This document shows, piece by piece, positions 18,253 to 26,572 of a stretch of DNA of 64,000 bases. This DNA comes from Chroococcidiopsis thermalis PCC 7203 (lineage in GTDB: Bacteria; Cyanobacteriota; Cyanobacteriia; Cyanobacteriales; Chroococcidiopsidaceae): positions 1,848,336 to 1,912,335 of the forward strand of contig NC_019695.1 in the NCBI RefSeq assembly GCF_000317125.1, read 5' to 3'. The position numbers and the translations under genes were made by a program. Under the pieces are notes generated by a model that did no database searches, was not told where the DNA came from, and saw only the letters and a list, made by a program, of their open reading frames with translations. How positions within the stretch are numbered: position 1 is the stretch's first letter; each line of letters starts with the position of its first letter.

Positions 18253-18396
18253 GGGCATCACCTCCTTGTTGCCTAAGCGGTCTTAGTCTCAAGAGGTCAG
18301 AGCGTTTAGCCCTGCCGTCGTTTGCTTTACTTACGATAACACACGATTTGCGTTTTGCGTGAAATCCAGTTATCAGTTGTCAGTTGTCGTAGGGGA

Positions 18397-18439
18397 GGAC
18401 AGTTGTGTGCGGGGGTATCCCCCGTTGAGCAAACTGTCC
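18397..18439. repeat. Long hairpin in spacer
   Basis: GGACAGTT...AAACTGTCC encloses an inner palindrome GCGGGGGTATCCCCCG. It lies among GTCAGTTGTC repeats and looks like a small dispersed element. A further shared segment (AACGCTGCGCTACACTCC-like) at about 18535-18560 recurs near 50150. Confidence 0.6.
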
Positions 18440-18622
18440 GTGCGGGTGCGCGCCAGCAGATTCACGGGCTTTAGCCATAATCTTTGGTCAAAACCCGCCC
18501 GTCCAGTTGTCAGTTATCGTCAACTGTCTTCATGGAGTGTAGCGCAGCGTTTACCGTCAACTATTCACCTTCTTCATAATTTAGCGATCGCCAAAACAAG
18601 ATTTGATTAAGCAGAGCAATTT

Positions 18623-18886
18623 ATGATACTTTTCATTATCCGTAGGGGAATGCTTTCAGCAGAATCGAAGCACGACTTATTGATTATGCTGGCAGCAAAA
18701 CCCAAGCCTAAACTTTCTACCCTTCTATTTTTTATTGCCTTCAGCTTGGCTGTACCAGCATTTTTTAATCTCAAAGTTTGTCTTCCTCCAGCAATGTTTT
18801 GCTTTCTGCTAGGAAGCTTAGTAGAGGGAGTCGAAGTTGTAGCAGACAAGAATCAGAAGCATCGAGATAAAAGATTCAAAGCGTAG
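18623..18886 (+). CDS. Doubtful small membrane protein
   Basis: An 87-codon frame contains one or two hydrophobic segments (LSTLLFFIAFSLAVPAFF and PPAMFCFLLGSLVEG) followed by a charged tail. There is no good ribosome site at any of its starts. It lies in the repeat-rich spacer beyond psbD. It could be a genuine small membrane protein starting at an internal Met, or chance. Confidence 0.3.
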   Translation: MILFIIRRGMLSAESKHDLLIMLAAKPKPKLSTLLFFIAFSLAVPAFFNLKVCLPPAMFCFLLGSLVEGVEVVADKNQKHRDKRFKA

Positions 18887-18911
18887 TCGATCTCATCAAA
18901 ATGCAAAGCAC

Positions 18912-18940
18912 AAAAAAGCCTCCACTAAGTTGTGGAGGCT
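18912..18940 (-). terminator. Intrinsic terminator of psbD
   Basis: On the minus strand the arms AGCCTCCAC and GTGGAGGCT (18932-18940 and 18917-18925) enclose a short loop and are followed directly by TTTTTTG. It is about 95 bases past the psbD stop and shows that psbD here ends its own transcript, with no psbC behind it. Confidence 0.9.
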
Positions 18941-19035
18941 GTAGTTTATAAAAGGAAGAAAGTCAACATCCTATCGCAACCCATAGATTGCTGAGCATCA
19001 AGTCGAGAGGTTCGTAAAAACTTCTCTTGACAAGA

Positions 19036-20094
19036 TTAGAGTGCGTTACCGCGAGGTAGTACTTCCTCAGGGAACTCGAAGTTTTCGTGGGGTTGGTCTT
19101 GAGGAGCCATCCAAGCACGGATGCCCTCGTTAAGCAGAATGTTCTTGGTGTAGAAAGTCTCGAACTCGGGGTCTTCTGCTGCCCGCAGCTCTTGAGAGAC
19201 GAAGTCGTATGCCCGCAGGTTCACCGCCAAGCCGACGACTCCCACTGCACTCATCCACAGTCCAGTTACAGGCACGAACAACATGAAAAAGTGCAACCAG
19301 CGCTTGTTGGAAAAGGCAATCCCGAAAATCTGCGACCAGAAACGGTTTGCCGTCACCATCGAATAGGTCTCTTCCGATTGAGTCGGGTTGAAAGCGGGGA
19401 AGGTGTTGGAGCTATCGCCGTCTTCAAACAGGGTGTTTTCCACCGTCGCCCCGTGAATCGCGCACAACAGCGCTCCACCTAGTACTCCCGCTACTCCCAT
19501 CATGTGGAACGGGTTGAGCGTCCAGTTATGGAACCCTTGGAAGAACAGCAAGAAGCGGAAAATTGCCGCGACTCCAAATGAAGGTGCAAAAAACCAGCCG
19601 GACTGTCCTAAGGGGTAGAGCAAGAAGACGCTGACAAACACCGCAATTGGTCCAGTGAATGCTAATGCGTTGTATGGTCTGATGCCGACCAAGCGAGCAA
19701 TTTCTAGCTGCCGCAGGCAGAATCCAATCAGCGCAAATGCTCCGTGTAAGGCGACAAATGCCCACAAGCCGCCGAGTTGACACCAGCGCGTGAAGTCCCA
19801 GTTCGCTTCTGGTCCCCACAAGAACAGCAATGAGTGTCCCATGCTGTTGGCTGGGGTCGATACGGCTACGGTTAAGAAGTTGGCTCCTTCTAGGTAACTG
19901 CTAGCAATCCCGTGGGTGTACCACGAGGTGACGAATGTGGTTCCGGTCAGCCATCCACCTAGTGCTAGGTAGGCGCAGGGGAATAATAATAGCCCCGACC
20001 AGCCGACGAATACAAATCTATCGCGCTTGAGCCAGTCGTCGAGAACGTCAAACCATCCTCTTTGACTCGGTGCGCGTCCTACTGCGATTGTCAT
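19036..20094 (-). CDS. psbD: Photosystem II D2 protein
   Basis: D2 pairs with D1 to form the photosystem II reaction centre in the thylakoid membrane. All key residues are present in the 352-residue protein: Y160 (tyrosine D), H189, H197 (special-pair ligand), H117, Q129, N142, H214 and H268 (iron ligands) and W253 (QA pocket). The gene stands alone with its own terminator instead of overlapping psbC, like the second psbD copy of many cyanobacteria. Several positions differ from the D2 sequences I remember ([32 protein letters not shown]), so it may be a diverged paralogue. Confidence 0.96.
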   Translation of the reverse strand: MTIAVGRAPSQRGWFDVLDDWLKRDRFVFVGWSGLLLFPCAYLALGGWLTGTTFVTSWYTHGIASSYLEGANFLTVAVSTPANSMGHSLLFLWGPEANWDFTRWCQLGGLWAFVALHGAFALIGFCLRQLEIARLVGIRPYNALAFTGPIAVFVSVFLLYPLGQSGWFFAPSFGVAAIFRFLLFFQGFHNWTLNPFHMMGVAGVLGGALLCAIHGATVENTLFEDGDSSNTFPAFNPTQSEETYSMVTANRFWSQIFGIAFSNKRWLHFFMLFVPVTGLWMSAVGVVGLAVNLRAYDFVSQELRAAEDPEFETFYTKNILLNEGIRAWMAPQDQPHENFEFPEEVLPRGNAL

Positions 20095-20399
20095 GAGGAC
20101 AAATCTCCAAATCTTCTTATGATTACTTTTTCGCGAGCTTTACGCCCAACTTTAAAAGCGTTTACTTTCACGTTAGGCAGAAAGTAGACCGAGTTGTAAA
20201 CTCACTTTACGAATCTTAACTCACTCTAATTATTATTTGTACAACTGACTGGTAAATTGCAACAACCCAATTGAATGAATTCGATCGCGAGATTGCCGGT
20301 TTTTTTCTGTCTCTAGCAAGATGGAACGCCTATTTAAACCCGTCTAAGGGCGTATCATTTGGAAAACATGATTGGATAATTTTATTAATTTTCTTCAAC
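20095..20399. other. psbD 5' region and spacer
   Basis: The minus-strand promoter and leader of psbD must lie here. GGAG occurs about ten bases before the ATG. The rest is AT-rich with one HIP1 octamer. I cannot mark a promoter with confidence. Confidence 0.5.
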
Positions 20400-21578
20400 T
20401 TATAAGTTTTTCCTTGCTTCAGTTGCCGCATCTGTCACACTTAGATCTTCCATTTCTGAGAAACGTTTGGTTGAAGTCATACCATCCACCTCAGCATCTG
20501 CATCGACATCATCAGCAAAAGGATTGTGGAAGAAAGACCCCGTTTGGGGTGGTAGAGTTGGATCGAGAACAATTTCTGCCAAACTTTTTGCGACTCCAGT
20601 TAGGGGAATGGCGAGAATCACACCTAAAAATCCGCCTAATTGCGCCCCCAGTAATAGAGAGATGAAAATAGCCACGGGCGATAAACCCGTCAGATTGCCC
20701 ATAATCCGAGGTGCAACTAAATTATCTTTGATTTGTTGCAGGGCAACTGCGATCGCCAAAACCTGAAGCGCAAGCCACCAGTCGATAAAAGCAACCACGA
20801 TCGCGACCGTACCAATACCTAAAGTCGCACCAATAAAAGGAATAACTTCTGTTAAGCCAATAAAAACGGCGAATAAGAGGAAAAACGGCACTCGCAGTGT
20901 TGAAAAAGCGATGGTGAGCGTGACAGCCATAAATAACCCTAGCAAAAGCTGTCCTGAGACAAAGCGCTGGAGATTGCGTTGCAAGGCAGCAGTTAAGCCA
21001 GAGCGAATTTGAGGCGAGAGGATACTCGTCAAACTATTCCACACCCGTTCCCCGTCAATCAGCATGTAGAAGGAGAGGACTAAAATTAGAATTGCGTCCA
21101 AAAACCAATTAAACGTACCGATCGCCAAGCCTAGACTTTTAACTGCGATCGCTTCAGCCTGGGTTTGCAGCCGATCCAATAACAGCGATACAAGCAACTG
21201 GACATCAAAGGGTAAGTTATATTGAGCGCTCCAGGCTTGAAAAGTATTTAATTGTTCCTGAGCCGAATCGACAATGGTTGGTAAGTTATTCACCAACTGC
21301 CGCGCTTGGTTAAATACAAGCGGTACTACAGTCAACGCGACAATCGCAAAGACAAATCCCGCTCCCAAGTAGACGAGTCCAGCTGCTAACGTGCGGGGTA
21401 AAAAAGTTTGCAATCCAGCTACGGCATAGTTAAGCAAAAAGGCAATTAGAGCGGCGCTAATGACAATACTTAATAATTCGCCCACATAACCCAAGGCTCG
21501 AAGCGTCACCGACACTGAAACCAAGATTAGCAGCCAAGTGATCAGAAATTGTTGAATCGGTAAAAAGGCGCGGTTCAT
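20400..21578 (-). CDS. AI-2E-family membrane permease (copy 1)
   Basis: The 392-residue protein has the eight-helix layout of the PF01594 family: two N-terminal helices, a soluble stretch with RQLVNNLPTIVDSAQEQL, and the conserved FGLTEVIPFIGATLG-like and GLSPVAIFISLLLGAQLGGFLG blocks near residues 240-330. Members include AI-2 exporters and Na+/H+ antiporters; the substrate here is unknown. The next gene upstream on the same strand is a paralogue with the same layout, suggesting a tandem duplication. The last 60 residues are hydrophilic and Asp-rich. Confidence 0.88.
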   Translation of the reverse strand: MNRAFLPIQQFLITWLLILVSVSVTLRALGYVGELLSIVISAALIAFLLNYAVAGLQTFLPRTLAAGLVYLGAGFVFAIVALTVVPLVFNQARQLVNNLPTIVDSAQEQLNTFQAWSAQYNLPFDVQLLVSLLLDRLQTQAEAIAVKSLGLAIGTFNWFLDAILILVLSFYMLIDGERVWNSLTSILSPQIRSGLTAALQRNLQRFVSGQLLLGLFMAVTLTIAFSTLRVPFFLLFAVFIGLTEVIPFIGATLGIGTVAIVVAFIDWWLALQVLAIAVALQQIKDNLVAPRIMGNLTGLSPVAIFISLLLGAQLGGFLGVILAIPLTGVAKSLAEIVLDPTLPPQTGSFFHNPFADDVDADAEVDGMTSTKRFSEMEDLSVTDAATEARKNL

Positions 21579-21593
21579 CGTTAGTGAGTGGTG

Positions 21594-21624
<31 letters not shown>

Positions 21625-21655
21625 AGTAGATAGGGTGTGGGGTGTGCGTGGTGAG

Positions 21656-22789
21656 TCAATTTTCTCCCTCAGCTCCCTCAACTCCCCCAGCTCCCTCAGC
21701 TCTCTTTCCCCTGCTCCCTTTAAAATGTAATGTCTCTGCGGGATTTAAAGCATCTTCTGACACGGGGAGGAAAAGATCGAAAAGATTTTTCAAACAACTC
21801 GCGATCGGAACGGCTGTGATTAAACCCAGTAATCCCCCAATTTTAGTCCCTACTGCCAAAGCTATTAGCACTCCAATCGGGCTTAAGCCTGTAAAACTAC
21901 CCAATAACCGAGGAGCGATCGCTTGATCGATAATTTGGTCAACTACTACAGCTACCGCTAATGTTTTGGCTCCCAGCCAGAAGTCATGTACGGCGACTAA
22001 CAGTCCAACGAGGCTGAAACTTAAAACGTCTCCAAAGGGAATTAAAGTCATTGCGCCGATTCCTAAGCCGAATAGCAATCCGAAAGGGACTCCTAAAGCC
22101 ACAAATGCTAAAGTCATGGCTGTACCGACTAGTGCAGCTAGTGCCACCTGACCGATCAGATAATTTTGAAAGTTTTGCTGAAGCGATCGCTGTAGTGGAA
22201 TACTCCAGCGAGATGGTAAACGTCCAAAAACACCACGCCAAAGCCGTTCGCCGTCCAATAAGAGGTAAAACGTTAGCACGACGGTTAAAATTGCCTCGGA
22301 AACGCTATCAATCGTGCCAATAATTAGCATTACTAGTTCTTCGCCTAGAAACTGTAATTCATCTGGGAGGCGATCGCTCACTTGTGTGGTTAAATGAGTC
22401 AGATCGAAAGGTAACTGCTGCGTTTCTACCCAGGTGTCTATCATTTTTAGCTTTGCCGTTCCAGCGTCAATCCATTGCGGTAGTAGTCTCGCACCTTCGC
22501 TTAACTCTTCTACAAGTAGCGGAATTAAGGTAATACCTAAAGCTATCGATGTGACTAAGGCTATGAGAAAGACTAAGAATACTGCATATTGGCGTTGTAC
22601 TTGGCGCTGTTGAAGCCACTGCACGGGGTAATTCAGAATGAAAGCTAATACCGCTGCTAAGCCGAATATGGCGATCAGAGGTTGAAAATACTGAAAAACT
22701 AGGAGTGCCAGCCATCCATTAAATACAAGTAAGGGGAATGGCAGAGCGATCGCCAACCATTGCCACAATTTATTTTTGGAACCATTCAT
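21656..22789 (-). CDS. AI-2E-family membrane permease (copy 2)
   Basis: This 377-residue paralogue of the neighbouring gene shares the same blocks (VVLTFYLLLDGERLWRGV, GIGAMTLIPFGDVLSFSL and FTGLSPIGVLIALAVGTKIGG). Up to about residue 355 it is a normal family member. The C-terminal stretch GKRAEGAGGVEGAEGEN is encoded by GAGCTGAGGGAGC-type spacer repeats (21660-21716), so the original stop has been lost or displaced. The two permeases may form hetero-oligomers; that is speculation. Confidence 0.87.
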   Translation of the reverse strand: MNGSKNKLWQWLAIALPFPLLVFNGWLALLVFQYFQPLIAIFGLAAVLAFILNYPVQWLQQRQVQRQYAVFLVFLIALVTSIALGITLIPLLVEELSEGARLLPQWIDAGTAKLKMIDTWVETQQLPFDLTHLTTQVSDRLPDELQFLGEELVMLIIGTIDSVSEAILTVVLTFYLLLDGERLWRGVFGRLPSRWSIPLQRSLQQNFQNYLIGQVALAALVGTAMTLAFVALGVPFGLLFGLGIGAMTLIPFGDVLSFSLVGLLVAVHDFWLGAKTLAVAVVVDQIIDQAIAPRLLGSFTGLSPIGVLIALAVGTKIGGLLGLITAVPIASCLKNLFDLFLPVSEDALNPAETLHFKGSRGKRAEGAGGVEGAEGEN

Positions 22790-22928
22790 ACCCTTTCACA
22801 CCTAGCATCAGCCTGCGATCGATTTTCGCTCAAAAGATGCAATGCTCACCTCTTTCTTGCGATTCCATCAGGTAGTTCAGTTGCAAAGGTTAAGATGAGA
22901 GCAGCTTAGTCACGATGTTGAAGGTAAG

Positions 22929-23198
22929 ATGTTCACGATCGACTTGACAATCAAAAATACAGCCTTTCCGGTGTCAGTACAACGGAAGGAAACTGCGGAT
23001 GCAGAAGCAGCATACAATCAAGTTCTGGCAGCAATGCGCAGTGGAAATCCAGAAATTATCGAATTGACGTGCGATCGCCAGCCAGAAAAGAAAGTCGCCG
23101 TCCGTACCAGCGAAATTTCTGGGGTGCAGATCTCGCAAAAAGACAGCACGGCTGCTGGCAAAACCCCTGGCTTTTTTGCCTTTACCGAATCTAAATAA
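22929..23198 (+). CDS. UPF0367 conserved cyanobacterial protein
   Basis: The 89-residue protein begins MFTIDLTIKNTAFPVSVQRK and contains KKVAVRTSEISGVQISQKD, matching the small UPF0367 family restricted to cyanobacteria and plastid relatives. No function is known. It is co-directional with the ATPase gene, whose start lies about 15 bases after its stop, so they probably share a transcript. Confidence 0.85.
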   Translation: MFTIDLTIKNTAFPVSVQRKETADAEAAYNQVLAAMRSGNPEIIELTCDRQPEKKVAVRTSEISGVQISQKDSTAAGKTPGFFAFTESK

Positions 23199-23213
23199 CT
23201 AGCTGGGGTGTCA

Positions 23214-23882
23214 ATGGCTGAATCTGCCATTCAAGTTCGGGATTTGTGCTTTAGTTGGTCTAGCGGAGAACAAGTTTTTCAATCTCTCTCTTTAGAAGTA
23301 CCAAAGGGAGAGTTTTGGATGTTGTTGGGAGTCAACGGTAGCGGTAAGTCTACTTTACTGCGGTTGTTAGCAGACTTGTTAACACCTCAGTCCGGTCAAA
23401 TTGGCATCGTGCATCCAGTTGGCTTTGTCTTCCAAAATCCCGATCACCAACTCGTAATGCCCACTGTGGGGGCTGACGTGGCTTTTGGGTTGGTGGAAGA
23501 AAAACTCTCCATCTCCCAAGTCCGTCAGCGAGTCACAGAAGCGCTGGCTGCGGTAAATTTATTAGAACTACAGCGTCGTCCGATTTATGCCCTGAGTGGA
23601 GGACAAAAGCAGCGCGTTGCTATTGCTGGGGCGATCGCCCGTCGTTGCGAAGTTCTGTTGCTTGACGAACCTACAGCCCTCCTCGATCCCGATAGTCAAC
23701 TCGATCTGGTGGCGCAGGTGCAAAATTTGGTGAAAAGTCGGGGAATGACAGCCCTTTGGGTGACGCATCGTCTCGACGAGTTGAACTATTGCGACGGTGC
23801 TTTTTTACTCGAACGCGGCTGTCTGATCGATCGGGGAGAACCAAAACGGTTGCGACAAAAACTGATGGAAGTCGCAGCATAG
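23214..23882 (+). CDS. ECF/cobalt-type ABC transporter ATP-binding protein
   Basis: The roughly 222-residue ATPase carries Walker A GVNGSGKST, a Q-loop FVFQNPDHQLVMPTV (the NPDHQ form typical of EcfA/CbiO), the signature LSGGQKQR, Walker B LLLDEPTALLD and the switch His in VTHRLDE. It would energise uptake of a vitamin or metal with a T-component such as the CbiQ/EcfT protein encoded at 34894-35874; the pairing is an inference. Either ATG 23214 or GTG 23208 could start it. A strong hairpin follows the stop. Confidence 0.9.
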   Translation: MAESAIQVRDLCFSWSSGEQVFQSLSLEVPKGEFWMLLGVNGSGKSTLLRLLADLLTPQSGQIGIVHPVGFVFQNPDHQLVMPTVGADVAFGLVEEKLSISQVRQRVTEALAAVNLLELQRRPIYALSGGQKQRVAIAGAIARRCEVLLLDEPTALLDPDSQLDLVAQVQNLVKSRGMTALWVTHRLDELNYCDGAFLLERGCLIDRGEPKRLRQKLMEVAA

Positions 23883-23887
23883 GACAC

Positions 23888-23918
23888 AGCAAGGGCTTGG
23901 CAGTGCCAAGCCCTTGCT
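23888..23918. terminator. Perfect hairpin after the ABC gene
   Basis: The 15-bp arms AGCAAGGGCTTGGCA and its complement are separated by one base and begin six bases after the stop. The T-run is weak (ATTTCC). It probably ends the UPF0367-ATPase transcript or blocks exonucleases. Confidence 0.7.
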
Positions 23919-24007
23919 ATTTCCCCCTGAGTGTCATGCGTGATACGCAAACAAAGATTAAAATTGTGAATAATAAATTTTATATTTAGTAACATTCACA
24001 GCGAACC

Positions 24008-24559
24008 ATGTCACCCCCTTCGACTCAACCTGTTTTGCTAGTAGACGGCTACAACATCATTGGCGCTTGGCAACACCTGAAAATAGCCCGCGATCGCGAC
24101 GGACTAGAGGCAGCGCGGTGGCAGTTGGCAGAAGCTTTAATTAGTTACAGTGCTTTTAAGGGATTAAGTACTCAAATTGTTTTTGACGCTCAGTATCAGC
24201 AGACTATTGGGACTCAAGAAGTCAAAACAGAAAATCTATCTGTATACTACACCAATTTCGGCGAAACGGCAGACACATATATAGAAAGAATCTGCGCGGC
24301 ATACTACAGGCAGTATTTAAACCGCTCGCTCTGTTCCCGTTTGATTGTTGCTACCTCCGATCGCGCTCAGCAACTAACTGTAATGGGTTACGGTGCGGAA
24401 TGGCTCTCAGCATTGCAACTGAGACAGGAAGTGGAGGCGGCTACGATGCGATCGCGCCGCAAACACAAACAAGCCAAACAATCATCAGGGAGATTTCTGG
24501 CTTCGGCGATCGACCCGAAAGCGCGGCAAAAGCTAGCTAAAATGCGTTTTGGCTTGTAA
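24008..24559 (+). CDS. NYN-domain YacP/Rae1-like ribonuclease
   Basis: The 183-residue protein has the PIN-like NYN fold: LLVDGYNIIGAW (residues 10-21) with the catalytic Asp, IVFDAQYQ (about 57-64), ETADTYIERIC (about 85-95) and LIVATSDRAQQ (about 112-122). Bacillus Rae1/YacP of this family cleaves mRNA on ribosomes; whether the cyanobacterial protein does so is unknown. A basic C-terminal tail (RSRRKHKQAKQ) could bind RNA. Confidence 0.87.
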   Translation: MSPPSTQPVLLVDGYNIIGAWQHLKIARDRDGLEAARWQLAEALISYSAFKGLSTQIVFDAQYQQTIGTQEVKTENLSVYYTNFGETADTYIERICAAYYRQYLNRSLCSRLIVATSDRAQQLTVMGYGAEWLSALQLRQEVEAATMRSRRKHKQAKQSSGRFLASAIDPKARQKLAKMRFGL

Positions 24560-24646
24560 ATTTGGTGCGACAGAAAATAAAGTCTCAAAAAAATTAGTCA
24601 GGGACTTGCAAAACCTGTTTATAAGGGTTATTATAAATATTCGCAA

Positions 24647-24718
24647 TCCTCAGTAGCTCAGTGGTAGAGCGGTCGGCTGTTAACCGATTGGTCGTAAGTT
24701 CGAATCTTACCTGGGGAG
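24647..24718 (+). tRNA. trnN: tRNA-Asn (GTT)
   Basis: A complete cloverleaf is visible. The acceptor stem TCCTCAG pairs with CTGGGGA (one G-T pair), the D-arm is AGCTCAGTGGTAGAGC, the anticodon arm is CGGCTGTTAACCG with anticodon GTT, and the T-arm contains GTTCGAATC. CCA is not encoded. Confidence 0.97.
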
Positions 24719-24747
24719 TTAATCAAACTATTCTCGAAAAGTCTCAG

Positions 24748-24776
24748 CTGTTTCATCGAATTAAAACAGCTGACGG
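24748..24776. terminator. Possible terminator hairpin after tRNA-Asn
   Basis: CAGCTGTTT and AAACAGCTG arms enclose a ten-base loop. There is no T-run on the plus strand, so termination is uncertain. Confidence 0.4.
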
Positions 24777-24790
24777 AAAAGCGATCGGCG

Positions 24791-24827
24791 GCTAGACTAG
24801 ACGCAGCTGAGCATAGGAGAGTCTAGC
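24791..24827 (+). promoter_or_regulatory. Hairpin abutting the VWA start codon
   Basis: GCTAGACT (24791-24798) and AGTCTAGC (24820-24827) form a perfect 8-bp inverted repeat ending at the base before the ATG. The AGGAG ribosome site sits in the loop at the foot of the stem. The fold would hinder initiation and could act as a translational switch. The broken copy downstream has no such repeat. Confidence 0.5.
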
Positions 24828-25430
24828 ATGAAAGACCGCGACTACACTTTAATTATTGACAAAAGCGGCAGTATGTCCACTCCCGACCAACAAGGGGGTA
24901 AAAGTAGATGGGAAGTTGCTCAAGAGTCTACTTTAGCAGTGGCGCGAAAGTGCGAACAGTTCGATCCTGATGGTATTACCGTGTATGTTTTTTCCGGTAA
25001 ATTTAAGCGTTACGATGATGTAACTTCGGCGAAAGTCTCTCAAATTTTTTTGGAAAACGATCCGGTGGGGACGACGAATTTAGCATCTGTGCTGCAAGAT
25101 GCAACCAATAACTACTTTCAACGCAAAGCCAAAGGACAGACAAAACCAGAGGGAGAAACGATTGTCGTTGTCACCGATGGAGAACCAGACGATCGCCGTG
25201 CGGTGTTTGAAGTTATCATCAATGCTACCCGTCAAATGGAACGGGATGAAGAACTGGCTATTTCAATGATCCAAGTTGGTTCCGATCCGCAAGCCACCAA
25301 ATTTCTCCAAGCTTTAGACGATCAATTGCAGGGAGTTGGTGCTAAATTTGATATTTGCGACACGGTGACGTTGGACGATTTAGAAGATATGAGTCTAGCT
25401 GAAGTGCTATTAAACGCGATTGGTGATTGA
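24828..25430 (+). CDS. VWA-domain protein
   Basis: This 200-residue protein is essentially one von Willebrand A domain. The metal-binding MIDAS site is complete: DKSGSMS (DXSXS, residues 11-17), a Thr in the PVGTTNLAS segment (about 80-88) and VVTDGEPDD (about 115-123). Such stand-alone cytosolic VWA proteins in cyanobacteria resemble TerY-type stress proteins. The next intact gene is a Slr1339-type protein, a frequent neighbour, which suggests a stress-linked unit. Translation may be controlled by the hairpin before the start. Confidence 0.85.
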   Translation: MKDRDYTLIIDKSGSMSTPDQQGGKSRWEVAQESTLAVARKCEQFDPDGITVYVFSGKFKRYDDVTSAKVSQIFLENDPVGTTNLASVLQDATNNYFQRKAKGQTKPEGETIVVVTDGEPDDRRAVFEVIINATRQMERDEELAISMIQVGSDPQATKFLQALDDQLQGVGAKFDICDTVTLDDLEDMSLAEVLLNAIGD

Positions 25431-25480
25431 GCTAGAATGGCGATCGCAACTCGCTCAATCTAAAGGAAACCATTGTAGTC

Positions 25481-25825
25481 ATGCTGGAAAATCGGGATTA
25501 CACGTTAATTATTGATAAAAGTGGCAAGCATGGCTACGCCAGATCGAAAAGGTGGTAAAAGCCGTTGGATAGCAGCACAGGAATCTACTTTTGCTTTAGC
25601 GAGTAAATGCGAACAATTCGATCCTGACGGCATTACTATTTACTTGTTTTCGGGAAAATTCAAATGCTACGAGAACGTGACGGTGAGTAAAGTTACGCAA
25701 ATATTTCAGGAAAACGATCCATCGGGTAGTATGGATTTAGCAGCAGTTTTGAAACACGCTACAGATGATTACTTCGATCGCAAAGCTGCCAAACAAACTA
25801 AACCTAATAGTGAGACAATGCCATT
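25481..25825 (+). pseudogene. Broken second copy of the VWA gene
   Basis: From the ATG at 25481 the frame reads MLENRDYTLIIDKSGK, closely matching the upstream gene. An extra base near 25525 (GGCAAGCATG against GGCAGTATG) then shifts it. The homology resumes as ATPDRKGGKSRWIAAQES and continues to about residue 110 (KQTKPNSET), where it stops; the half with VTDGEPDD is deleted. It arose by tandem duplication followed by frameshift and truncation. The deletion joins almost directly to the next gene. Confidence 0.88.
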
Positions 25826-25843
25826 AAAGATTAAAGAACACCT

Positions 25844-26221
25844 ATGGATGAGATCGATCGCCTCTTATCTCAACTCAAGACAGAAAATGAGCAGCCGCAA
25901 CCTGCAAAACCCAATCCTCAACCACCAGCAGCAGCTCAATCGAATGGTGCGATCGATCGCTTATTAGAACAGGTAAAATCTGACTACGATCGCCAGGATA
26001 GAGAACAAGAAGAAATTAGACAAGCACAATTAAAAGCCGAACAACTGAAACAGCAGCAAATTCAGCAGCAAAAGCGAGAAGCGTTGAAACAAACAGCTCA
26101 AAAGTGGCTGAAAGAATTAGATCCGTTTTCTCCTGAAGGATTGTGGTTTGAACGATTTGCTGAAAAATACGAATCAAAATTAGCAGCAGCGATTGATTAT
26201 TTGCTGGAGAATCCAGGATAA
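25844..26221 (+). CDS. Slr1339-family (salt-stress-associated) protein
   Basis: The 125-residue protein has two copies of an IDRLLxQxK motif (residues 3-12 and 36-45), a Gln-rich coiled-coil stretch (about 50-85), and the terminal block WLKELDPFSPEGLWFERFAE, followed by KYESKLAAAIDYL. This matches small cyanobacterial proteins named after Synechocystis Slr1339. No biochemical role is known. Genes of this family often follow VWA genes, as here, so a shared stress function is plausible. Confidence 0.78.
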   Translation: MDEIDRLLSQLKTENEQPQPAKPNPQPPAAAQSNGAIDRLLEQVKSDYDRQDREQEEIRQAQLKAEQLKQQQIQQQKREALKQTAQKWLKELDPFSPEGLWFERFAEKYESKLAAAIDYLLENPG

Positions 26222-26572
26222 AATTTTTATTTGGAAAAGCTTTATTTAAAATGTCGCGCAAAGACGCAGAGGCGTAAAGCGAATTTATTATACCTCGACG
26301 CGATCGCATCATCATTACATTTGAATTGTTGATACGTCAACTCGTACCATTCCGATCTGACTGCGCCACGGAAGATCCCCCCAACCCCCCTTAACAAGGG
26401 GGCTATGAGCGACCGATTTAGTGCAAGGATAAATAGAATTGGTATCGATACACGAGCATATCCTTGAAACAAAACGCGATCGCCAGAAATAGCAAAAGCT
26501 CATCCGCCACTATCTTATTCCCTTTGCGCCTCTGCGTCTTTGCGTGACAAAATCAATTGCGATCGCCCTTCC
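26222..26572. other. Repeat cluster between Slr1339-like gene and remnant
   Basis: Two copies of the CGCAAAGACGCAGAGGCG repeat (about 26252-26278 direct and 26523-26552 inverted) flank a segment with a GGGGGTTGGGGGATC-type arm (26371-26402). The inverted arrangement could allow a large fold or recombination. No gene is seen. Confidence 0.6.

Larger units (their letters stand above)
18032..18320 (-). ncRNA. Unidentified structured transcript with a 23-codon ORF
   Basis: On the minus strand the region holds AAGGAGGTGAT (18257-18267), a near-complete anti-Shine-Dalgarno match, then an ATG at 18252 and a 23-codon ORF ending at 18181. After the ORF comes a hairpin (CTTAGTCT-TTTTG-AGACTGAG), more potential stems, and an intrinsic-terminator-like hairpin at 18032-18081. 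GAGACTAAG upstream of the Shine-Dalgarno could instead pair with the first arm of that hairpin, giving two alternative folds around the ORF. I do not recognise it as a known riboswitch, 6S RNA or tmRNA. Transcription is inferred. Confidence 0.45.

Noticed and set aside
18032-18320. tmRNA, 6S RNA, RNase P RNA or a known riboswitch
   Set aside because: No tRNA-like ends or known tag sequence, no RNase P core, and none of the cobalamin, TPP or glutamine consensus blocks are visible.
19036-20094. Far-red photosystem II D2 (FaRLiP)
   Set aside because: No other far-red photosystem or allophycocyanin genes are nearby, and I cannot identify diagnostic far-red residues from memory.
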